Shown in pieces: positions 55,512 through 64,000 of a stretch of DNA of 64,000 bases. The stretch lies in the NCBI RefSeq assembly GCF_027533845.1, contig NZ_JAPZVN010000001.1:806001-870000 (forward strand), read 5' to 3'. Both the position numbers and the translations under genes were made by a program. Every line of letters begins with the position of its first letter. Position 1 is the stretch's first letter. Under the pieces are notes generated by a model. The model worked only from the letters and a program-made list of their open reading frames with translations, was not told the origin of the DNA and did not search any database. The DNA comes from Streptomyces sp. RPT161 (GTDB taxonomy: Bacteria; Actinomycetota; Actinomycetes; Streptomycetales; Streptomycetaceae).

Positions 55512-56585
55512 TCAGGGGAGCTGTGCCCCGAACGCCTGGAGGGCCTGCGGTACCGGCTGGTAGAAGGTCTCACCGCCCGTGGTGCAGTTGCCGCTGCCGC
55601 CCGAGGTGAGCCCCAGAGCGCTGGCGCCGTCGAACAGCGGGCCGCCGGAGTCGCCCGGCTCGGCGCACACATCGGTCTGGATCAGTCCGTTGACCTGGCC
55701 TTCCGAGTAGTTGACCGTGGCGTTCAGACCGGTGACACGGCCGGAGTGCACACCGGTGGTGGAGCCGCTGCGCTGGACCGACTCGCCGGTGATGGCGTCG
55801 GCGGACTGGGTGATGGGCTGTGTTCCGCCGCTGTAGAGGTCCACCGCGCTGGGGTGGCCGACAGCGGCGGTGTACCGCACCAGCGCGTAGTCGTGGCCGG
55901 GGAAGGTGGACGCCTCGGTGACCGCCATCTGCGGGCCGTTCTGGGTCGCGGACCAGCTGCTGACGGCGTTGCCGCAGTGCCCGGCGGTCAGGAAGTACGG
56001 CTGGCCGCCCTTGACGACGTTGAACCCGAGCGAGCAGCGCGCGGTGCTGCCCCAGATCGCGTCGCCGCCCGCGATCAGCGGTCTGAGCTGCGCCGACGTT
56101 CTGCGTACCGCCACCCCGTCGCCGAGCGACCTGGCGACCGCGGTCAGCCTCACCATGTCCGTGGCCGAGACCGTGCGGTCGGCGGTCACCACCACCTGGT
56201 TGACCCGTGGGTCCTCGGCCCATGCGGTGCCGGGAATGGCGGCCTGGGCGTCGAGCACCGCGCGGTCGGCCTCCAGCCGGGCCTGCGAGTTGCGCACCAG
56301 CTTCGGTACGGCGCCGGCGTCGCGCACGGTGGCGGCGGAGCCGTTGTCGAGGACGTTGACCACGAGCCGCCGCGTCGCGGCGTCGTAGTAGGAACCGGCC
56401 GCGGCGCCCTTCAGCTTCGCGGCCAGGGTGGTGGCCAGATGTGCGGCCTGAACTGCGGAGACGGGATTCGGGGCGGGGGCGGGTGACGCACTGGCGTGCT
56501 GCGGGGCGAGCGTCACAGCCATGAGAGCGGCGGCCGCCGCACCGAACAGGGCTGCGCGCGGCGCAGGCATCCGACGGTTCTTCAA
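55512..56585 (-). CDS. Secreted streptogrisin-type serine protease (S1 family)
   Basis: The 357-residue precursor has a signal peptide (residues about 1-34, ending ASA), a propeptide to about 170 (inhibitor_I9-like/alpha-lytic pro region) and a chymotrypsin-like domain. The triad is His in FLTAGHC (about 203), Asp in HDYALVRY (about 233) and Ser in CAEPGDSGGPLF (about 316). Cysteine pairs match streptogrisins. TTG 56585 is supported by GGAGG seven bases upstream; ATG 56570 is the alternative. It converges with the kinase. Confidence 0.92.
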   Translation of the reverse strand: MKNRRMPAPRAALFGAAAAALMAVTLAPQHASASPAPAPNPVSAVQAAHLATTLAAKLKGAAAGSYYDAATRRLVVNVLDNGSAATVRDAGAVPKLVRNSQARLEADRAVLDAQAAIPGTAWAEDPRVNQVVVTADRTVSATDMVRLTAVARSLGDGVAVRRTSAQLRPLIAGGDAIWGSTARCSLGFNVVKGGQPYFLTAGHCGNAVSSWSATQNGPQMAVTEASTFPGHDYALVRYTAAVGHPSAVDLYSGGTQPITQSADAITGESVQRSGSTTGVHSGRVTGLNATVNYSEGQVNGLIQTDVCAEPGDSGGPLFDGASALGLTSGGSGNCTTGGETFYQPVPQALQAFGAQLP

Positions 56586-56825
56586 CTCAGGACCTCCAGA
56601 GGGGCAGTGGGCCTGACAACGGCGCCGCTCAGCACCGAAGAACCGACAAATGCCACATCTCCGGCAAAGCCACGCCTGTCCTCAGAGTCTGCCGTCCAGG
56701 TCTCCCCGCCACCCGTGGTCGGCACATCAAGTACGGACCACGTTCACCCGTACGTGGTCGCCGCACTCCCCCGAGACCCGCGCGCCCGCGCCGCCCGACC
56801 GGCGACACCCCGCACCCGAAAACGC

Positions 56826-56865
56826 AACGGCCCCCGACCCGCGCTTCCGCGGGCCAGGGGCCGTT
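56826..56865 (-). terminator. Terminator-like hairpin after tRNA-Tyr
   Basis: A stem with outer nine-base arms (56826-56834, 56857-56865) and inner six-base arms CCCGCG/CGCGGG with an internal loop lies ten bases past tRNA-Tyr. GCGTTTT follows on the minus strand. The protease promoter must lie in 56586-56820, where I see no clear signal. Confidence 0.7.
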
Positions 56866-56874
56866 TCTTCCATG

Positions 56875-56957
56875 TGGCGGCGGCAGGGTTCGAACCTGCG
56901 TAGGCGTAAGCCGACAGATTTACAGTCTGCTCCCTTTGGCCGCTCGGGCACACCGCC
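56875..56957 (-). tRNA. tRNA-Tyr (GTA anticodon)
   Basis: An 83-base class II tRNA with acceptor GGCGGTG/CGCCGCC, anticodon stem around loop CTGTAAA, a long variable arm (CGGCTTACGCCTACG) and T-arm GCAGGTTCGAACCCTGC. CCA is not encoded. Upstream an eight-base inverted repeat GTCGTTGC/GCAACGAC (56964-56971, 57000-57007) could form a leader stem. Confidence 0.96.
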
Positions 56958-57188
56958 AGGAAAGTCGTTGCTCGGACCCCGCTCGCGCGGAACTCCGTGG
57001 CAACGACGTAAACGATACCTGATGACCGGGGGTGGTCCGCCACCCGGTTGATCAGCACCGCGGCGGGTGGCGATGGCTACCCTTGCGGGTACGGCCCGGG
57101 CGCGCGGCGTGTGGTCCGCACCGGTGGTGTGCGCCCGCTCGTCCCCGGTCCGTTCCCCCGAGCATCCGACGCAAGGAGCCAACTGAAC

Positions 57189-57677
57189 ATGGCCGACTCC
57201 AGTTTCGACATCGTCTCAAAGGTCGAGCGGCAGGAGGTCGACAACGCCCTCAACCAGGCCGTCAAGGAGATCTCGCAGCGCTACGACTTCAAGGGCGTCG
57301 ACGCCTCGATCGCATGGTCGGGCGAGAAGATCGAGATGCGCGCCAGCGGCGAGGAGCGGGTCAAGGCGGTCCTCGACATCTTCCAGTCCAAGCTGGTCAA
57401 GCGCGGGATCTCGCTGAAGGCACTGAAGGCGGGCGACCCGCAGGCGTCCGGCAAGGAGTACAAGATCATCGCCTCCCTGGAGGAGGGGATCTCACAGGAG
57501 AACGCCAAGAAGGTCGCCAAGATCATCCGCGACGAGGGCCCGAAGGGCGTCAAGGCCCAGGTCCAGGGCGACGAACTCCGCGTCAGCTCCAAGAGCCGCG
57601 ACGACCTCCAGGCCGTCATCGCCCTCCTGAAGGGCAAGGACCTGGACTTCGCGCTCCAGTTCGTCAACTACCGCTGA
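57189..57677 (+). CDS. YajQ family protein (nucleotide-binding)
   Basis: The 162-residue product starts [19 protein letters not shown] and has [20 protein letters not shown] and [20 protein letters not shown]-type blocks of the YajQ/DUF520 family. Homologues bind nucleotides including cyclic di-GMP, and one acts as a transcription co-factor in Xanthomonas; the role here is unknown. ATG 57189 follows AAGGAGCC. Confidence 0.95.
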   Translation: MADSSFDIVSKVERQEVDNALNQAVKEISQRYDFKGVDASIAWSGEKIEMRASGEERVKAVLDIFQSKLVKRGISLKALKAGDPQASGKEYKIIASLEEGISQENAKKVAKIIRDEGPKGVKAQVQGDELRVSSKSRDDLQAVIALLKGKDLDFALQFVNYR

Positions 57678-57717
57678 GCGCTGCCCCCAGAGGCCTCACC
57701 GCAACCGCGGTGAGGCC

Positions 57718-58110
57718 TCAGCGGGTGGCGAAGGGGCGGTCGGTGGGGACGACCTCGCGGCCCAGGGGCATCAGGGAGATCGGGATCAGCTTGAAGTTGG
57801 CGATGCCCAGCGGGATGCCGATGATCGTGAGGCACAGCGCGATGCCGGTGACGATGTGGCCGATGGCCAGCCAGAGTCCGGCGAGGATCAGCCACACCAG
57901 GTTGCCGAGGAACGAGCCGACGCCCGCGTCCCGCCGTACCACCGTGGTACGGCCGAAGGGCCACAGCGCGAAGCCCGCGATGCGGAACGCGGCGATGCCC
58001 CACGGGATCGTGATGATCAACACCAGCATCACGAGTCCGGCCACCGCGTAGCCGATGGCCATCCAGATGCCGCAGAGCAGCAGCCAGATGATGTTGAGCA
58101 GGGTCTTCAC
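57718..58110 (-). CDS. YccF domain inner-membrane protein
   Basis: The 130-residue product has two YccF repeats ([20 protein letters not shown] and [20 protein letters not shown]), each with hydrophobic segments and the [15 protein letters not shown] motifs. Function is unknown. The GTG start overlaps the htpX stop (GTGA), suggesting translational coupling with htpX. Confidence 0.9.
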   Translation of the reverse strand: MKTLLNIIWLLLCGIWMAIGYAVAGLVMLVLIITIPWGIAAFRIAGFALWPFGRTTVVRRDAGVGSFLGNLVWLILAGLWLAIGHIVTGIALCLTIIGIPLGIANFKLIPISLMPLGREVVPTDRPFATR

Positions 58111-58967
58111 CGGCGACCTCCGGCCATTTCCTCCAGGCGGGCGATGCGCTCCGCCATCGGCGGGTGAGTGGAGAACAGCTTGGACGCGTCCGCGGCACGG
58201 AACGGGTTGGCGATCATCATGTGGCTGGTGGTCTCCAGCCGCGGCTCCGGCGGCAGCGGAAGCTGCTGGGTGCCGATCTCCAGCTTGTGCAGCGCGGAGG
58301 CCAGGGCGAGGGGGTCGCCGGTGAGCCGGGCGCCCGAGGCGTCCGCCTCGTACTCCCGGGAACGGCTGACCGCGAGCTGGATCAAGGAGGCCGCGAGCGG
58401 GCCCAGGATCATCATCAGGAGCATGCCGACGATGCCGGGGCCCTCGTCGTCCTCGGAGCGGCCGATCGGGATCAGCCAGGCGAAGTTGACGAGGAACATC
58501 ACCACGGAGGCGAGCGCTCCGGCGACCGACGAGATCAGGATGTCGCGGTTGTAGACATGGCTGAGCTCATGGCCGATGACACCGCGCAACTCGCGCTCGT
58601 CCAGGATCCGCAGGATGCCCTCCGTGCAGCAGACGGCGGCGTTGCGCGGGTTGCGGCCGGTGGCGAAGGCGTTGGGGGCCTCGGTCGGGGAGATGTACAG
58701 CCGGGGCATGGGCTGCCGGGCGGCGGTCGACAGTTCGCGGACCATGCGGTACAGCGCGGGCGCCTCGAACTCGCTGACCGGGCGGGCCCGCATCGACCGC
58801 AGGGCGAGCTTGTCACTGTTCCAGTACGCGTACGCGTTGGTGCCCAGCGCCACGAGTACGGCGACGACCAGGCCGGTTCGCCCGAAGAAGCTGCCCACGA
58901 TGATGATGAGCGCGGACAGTCCCCCGAGGAGTACGGCGGTCTTCAGCCCGTTGTGCCGGCGGTGCAC
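58107..58967 (-). CDS. htpX: Protease HtpX
   Basis: HtpX is a membrane metalloprotease of the M48B family involved in quality control of membrane proteins. The 286-residue product has two N-terminal membrane segments, HELSH in [16 protein letters not shown] and a downstream [12 protein letters not shown] Glu. GTG 58967 is preceded by GGAGGG five bases upstream. It is coupled to yccF. The other M48-type gene in this window (26135-26590) is a remnant. Confidence 0.96.
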   Translation of the reverse strand: MHRRHNGLKTAVLLGGLSALIIIVGSFFGRTGLVVAVLVALGTNAYAYWNSDKLALRSMRARPVSEFEAPALYRMVRELSTAARQPMPRLYISPTEAPNAFATGRNPRNAAVCCTEGILRILDERELRGVIGHELSHVYNRDILISSVAGALASVVMFLVNFAWLIPIGRSEDDEGPGIVGMLLMMILGPLAASLIQLAVSRSREYEADASGARLTGDPLALASALHKLEIGTQQLPLPPEPRLETTSHMMIANPFRAADASKLFSTHPPMAERIARLEEMAGGRR

Positions 58968-59048
58968 GGTAGCCCTCCAAGACGTGCGGCGGGAACTCTC
59001 CTTCCACCCTCCAGTGGACCCTCCCGTACTGGTCAACGCCACGCGGAA

Positions 59049-59068
59049 GCCCCCGGTTCCCCGGGGGC
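59049..59068 (-). terminator. Terminator after nuoN
   Basis: Eight-base arms GCCCCCGG/CCGGGGGC with a four-base loop lie 43 bases past the nuoN stop and upstream of htpX. Confidence 0.6.
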
Positions 59069-59110
59069 CTCCCGTCTGCCGTCCCCTTACGGGTGAACCT
59101 CACGCGGGAC

Positions 59111-60621
59111 CTAGAACAGCGAGCCGGAGGCGAACCGCAGCACCAGTTGGGGCGCACCGGACAGCGCGACGCCGACCACCGCGGCGGCCGCGATGGCGGC
59201 CGTGAGGGAGGCCGGAGCGCGCACCACCGGCGCCGCCTCTCCGGCGGCCGGCTCGGGCCGTGCGAACAGCAGGGCCGTCCAGCGCAGGTAGTAGTAGAGC
59301 GCGATCACCACGTTGACCGCCATGATCACCGCGAGCCAGCCCAGACCGGCGTCGACCGCCGAGGAGAAGACCACGACCTTGGCGAACAGCCCGATGATCC
59401 CCGGCGGCAACCCGGCCAGGCAGAGCAGGAAGAACGCCAGCGCCAGGGCGGCGAGCGGTCGCCTGGCGTACAGGGCGCGGTAGTCGGCGATACGGTTCAG
59501 CGCGTGGGAGCGCAGCACCAGCGCCGCGACCCCGAACGCGCCTAGGTTCACCACCGCGTACATCAGCGCGTACGACACCGTCGCGCCGATCTGGTGGCCC
59601 TGGTCGCTGACGTAGCCCGCGGCGGCCAGCGGGACCAGCAGATAGCCCGCCTGGCCGATCGAGGACCAGGCCAGCAGCCGCACCGCGCTGCGCGCCTGTT
59701 CAGGACGCTGGCGCAGGGCGGCCACGTTCCCCACGCTCATGGTGAGCGCGGCGAGCACGGCGAGCGCCGGACCCCACACGTCCCCGTACGGCCGGAAGCC
59801 GATGACCGTCACCAGGATCAGCCCGGAGAAGCCCGCGGCCTTGCCCACCACCGACAGGTACGCGGCGACCGGAAGCGGCGCCCCCGCATAGGTGTCCGGC
59901 ACCCAGAAGTGGAAGGGCGCGACGGCGAGTTTGAACGCGAAGCCCACCAAAGTGAGCACCGCGCCGGTCCTGGCGAGGGTGGCCAGTTGTGCGGGCGCGT
60001 GGCTGAGCCCGTCGGCCACCGCGGTCAGGTGCAGGGTGCCGGTGGCCGCGTAGACGAAGCTCACGCCCAGCAGCATCACGGCCGTCGCCGTGACCGAGGA
60101 CAGGAAGAACTTCAGCGCGGCCTCGCTGGACAGCCGGTCCCCGCGCCGCAGTCCGACCAGTGCGAACGACGGCAGCGAGACGACCTCAAGCGCCACCACC
60201 AGGGTCGCCAGGTCACGGGAGGCGGGCAGCAGCGCGGCGCCCGCCGCGGAGGACAGCAGCAGGAACCAGAACTCCCCTGGCGGCAGCCGGTCCTGGTTGT
60301 GCAGCGACAGCAGCGCGGTCAGCAACGCGCCGCCGATCACCAGGAGTTGGATGGCCAGCGTGAAGTGATCCGCCACGTAACTGCAGTTGTGCGCACCGGT
60401 GGTGAGGCAGAAGGTGCTCCGGTCGCCGTTGAGCAGCGGCAGCAACGCCAGTCCCGCCAGGACCAACCCGCCCACCGCGGCCCAGCCGAGCAGCGGTTTG
60501 CGTGCCTCGTCGGTGAACAGGTCGGCGACCAGCACGGCCAGCGCGACGACCGCCAGGATCGTGGGCGGGGCGACCGCGAGCCAGTCGACGGACTGGACCA
60601 GCCCTCCGGCGAGTTCGGTCA

Positions 60622-60622
<1 letters not shown>
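59111..60622 (-). CDS. nuoN: NADH-quinone oxidoreductase subunit N
   Basis: NuoN is one of three antiporter-like proton-pumping subunits of complex I. The 503-residue product has about 14 membrane segments, a conserved Glu/Lys-bearing TM5-TM8 region (FALVGLRRGDRLSSEAALKF, GFAFKLAVAPFHFWVPDTYA). ATG 60622 shares a base with the nuoM stop (TGATG). Confidence 0.96.
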
Positions 60623-62235
<1,613 letters not shown>

Positions 62236-62238
62236 GGC

Positions 62239-64000
62239 TCAGGCTCCGGTGGCGACGAGGACGGCGAGGACGACGGCGCCGGCGAGCAGTGCGCTGAGGT
62301 AGGTCTGCACATTGCCGGTCTGTGCGCGGCGGACCACCGCGCCCAGCAGCCGGGGGGTGGCTCCTGCGCCCTGTACGTACGTCTCGACGACCTCGCGGTC
62401 GAGGAAGCGGACAAGGCTGGCCGCGGCGAGCACGGGACGGACGAACAGCGCCGAGTACACGGCGTCGAGGTGGAAGCCGTGTGCCGCGTGCCGGTGCAGC
62501 GGGCCGAGGAGCAGTCGGCCCGGGTCGGCGGGGTCGGGGGCGGCGGCGATGTCGCCGTACGTCCGCTCATGGGTGGCGATGGCGACCGCCTCGGTGGCGC
62601 CGGGTTCGGGCTCGACATCGGTGATCACGGCGAGCGGAGCGCGGCGCGCCGCGGTGACCCGCCAGGCCGCGCTGGTGACCGCGACTCCGACCAGTGCCAG
62701 GCCGAGCCCGACGATCGAGGTGGTCAGGGTGGGGGTGAGCGGCGTGCCGTCGAACCACTTCGGCAGCGCGCCGACGGTCACACCCAGGGCCAGTGCGGGG
62801 ATCGCCAGCACCCACAGCACCGCGTTCATCACCACCGGCTGCCGGTGCGCCTCCGGGGCCTGACCGCCGCTGCCGCGGAAGGCCAGCAGATACAGCCGGG
62901 TCGCGTAGGCCGCGGTGAGCAGGGCGGTAGCCAGGCCCGCGATGAGTACCGTCCAGCCGACCGCCACCGGTACGTGCGGCTGGTGGCCGCCCGCGGCGTG
63001 TTCGGCGGCGCGCAGCACGGACTCCTTGGAGAAGAACCCGGAGAACGGCGGCAGCGCGGCCAGCGCGGCCAGCGCGACGGTGAACGTCCACATCGCGTCC
63101 GGCACCCGGTCGCGCAGGTCGCGCATCCGGGACATGGCGGCCAGCGAGTTGGTGCCCGCGGCGTGGATCAGTACGCCCGCGCCGAGGAACAGCAGGGCCT
63201 TGAACGCACCGTGGCTGAGCAGGTGGAAGACGGCGGCGCTACGGTCGCCGACGGCCAGCGCACCGGTCATGTAGCCGAGCTGCCCGATGGTGGAGTACGC
63301 CAGGACGCGCTTGATGTCGTCCTGCGCCAGCGCTGCGAGCGCCGAGCCGATCATGGTGACCGCGGCCATGGCCGCCAGTACGGCCAGCGCGGCGGCGGAC
63401 AGCGCGAAGACCGGCAGCAGCCGGGCGATGAAGTAGACACCGGCCGCGACCATGGTGGCCGCGTGGATCAGCGCGGAGACCGGGGTGGGGCCCGCCATCG
63501 CGTCCGGCAGCCAGGTGTGCAGCGGGAACTGCGCGGACTTGCCCGCCACGCCGCCGAGCAGCAGCAGCGCGATCAGCGTGGGGTGGTGCAGTTGCCCGCC
63601 TGCGGCCGCGGTGAGGATTCCGTTGATCCGGAACGTCCCCGCGTCCGCGGCGAGCGCGAAGATGCCGATCAGGAACGGCACGTCGCCGAGCTTGGTGACC
63701 AGGAACGCCTTGATCGACGCCGATCGGGCCTGCGGGGTCTCCCAGTAGTGCCCGACCAGGAAGTACGAGCAGATGCCCATGACCTCCCAGCCGACCAGCA
63801 GCACCATCAGGTCGCCCGAGTAGACGACCAGCAGCATCGCCGCCGTGAACAGCGAGACCAGGGCCGCGTACGACGGATAGCGCGGATCGTCGCGCAGATA
63901 GCCGGTGGAGTAGATCTGCACGCAGGTCGCCACCAGCCCCACCAGCACCGCGATCAGCACCGAGAAGCCGTCGAGGTGCAGCGCCAGGTCGATGGGGACG
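62239..64000 (-). CDS. nuoL: NADH-quinone oxidoreductase subunit L (N terminus beyond the window)
   Basis: NuoL is the distal proton-pumping subunit of complex I with a long lateral helix. About 587 codons are present, with LLVGWEVMGICSYFLVGHYW (TM5 Glu) and GKSAQFPLHTWLPDAMAGPT (TM8). The C-terminal part includes the lateral-helix region and ends AVVLAVLVATGA. Roughly the first 60-80 residues are missing at the right edge. By gene order next to htpX this looks like the second nuo cluster of streptomycetes. Confidence 0.95.
   Translation of the reverse strand, partial: VPIDLALHLDGFSVLIAVLVGLVATCVQIYSTGYLRDDPRYPSYAALVSLFTAAMLLVVYSGDLMVLLVGWEVMGICSYFLVGHYWETPQARSASIKAFLVTKLGDVPFLIGIFALAADAGTFRINGILTAAAGGQLHHPTLIALLLLGGVAGKSAQFPLHTWLPDAMAGPTPVSALIHAATMVAAGVYFIARLLPVFALSAAALAVLAAMAAVTMIGSALAALAQDDIKRVLAYSTIGQLGYMTGALAVGDRSAAVFHLLSHGAFKALLFLGAGVLIHAAGTNSLAAMSRMRDLRDRVPDAMWTFTVALAALAALPPFSGFFSKESVLRAAEHAAGGHQPHVPVAVGWTVLIAGLATALLTAAYATRLYLLAFRGSGGQAPEAHRQPVVMNAVLWVLAIPALALGVTVGALPKWFDGTPLTPTLTTSIVGLGLALVGVAVTSAAWRVTAARRAPLAVITDVEPEPGATEAVAIATHERTYGDIAAAPDPADPGRLLLGPLHRHAAHGFHLDAVYSALFVRPVLAAASLVRFLDREVVETYVQGAGATPRLLGAVVRRAQTGNVQTYLSALLAGAVVLAVLVATGA

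Overview
This 64 kb window comes from the core chromosome of a high-GC actinobacterium, almost certainly a member of the Streptomycetaceae. The evidence is the very GC-rich third codon positions, the frequent GTG/TTG starts, a TTG-started rpoB of 1161 codons whose rifampicin-site serine and histidine fall at residues 433 and 437 (the Streptomyces coelicolor numbering), and a gene order that I recall as the S. coelicolor order from the nuo2/htpX region through murB, add, aspC, secE-nusG, rpoBC, str, S10, spc and alpha. Species cannot be named from the sequence alone.

Left part (1-24.5 kb): a truncated ABC-F ATPase, a divergent membrane-anchored protein, then an almost unbroken minus-strand block of translation genes. 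Read in transcription order (right to left) it is the str cluster (rpsL-rpsG-fusA-tuf), the S10 cluster (rpsJ-rplC-rplD-rplW-rplB-rpsS-rplV-rpsC-rplP-rpmC-rpsQ), the spc cluster (rplN-rplX-rplE-rpsN-rpsH-rplF-rplR-rpsE-rpmD-rplO), secY-adk-map, infA-rpmJ, and the alpha cluster (rpsM-rpsK-rpsD-rpoA-rplQ-truA). Perfect hairpins mark several boundaries: rpsQ/rplN, rplO/secY, rpsD/rpoA, rplQ/truA and tuf/rpsJ.

Middle part (24.8-40 kb): two small non-ribosomal genes and a decayed M48-type peptidase pseudogene separate str from rpoC-rpoB. Upstream lie rplL-rplJ with a structured leader, a lipoprotein gene, rplA-rplK, nusG-secE and tRNA-Trp. Together these encode RNA polymerase beta/beta', the ribosomal stalk, NusG and SecE.

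Right part (40-64 kb): housekeeping and accessory genes. They include an aspartate-type aminotransferase, adenosine deaminase, a GT-C-like membrane protein, murB, a TetR/MFS pair with shared operator-like sites, a MaoC (HadA/HadB-like) pair, rpmG with tRNA-Met and tRNA-Thr, and an amidohydrolase that has lost catalytic residues. A plus-strand run follows with an NAD(P)-binding oxidoreductase, a Gly/His-rich YkcA/B-like glycosyltransferase and a membrane-bound Ser/Thr kinase. Then come a secreted streptogrisin-type protease, tRNA-Tyr, a YajQ protein, yccF-htpX, and nuoN-nuoM-nuoL running off the right edge.

Most of the window is conserved housekeeping DNA and I see no clearly new multi-gene system. 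The points most worth a second look are a hairpin shared by the leaders of the S10 and str operons, a 61-bp duplicate of the 3' end of map, the M48 pseudogene, an Asn-to-Thr change inside the rifampicin site of RpoB, the degenerate cytosine-deaminase-like protein, and the low-complexity regions in the glycosyltransferase.
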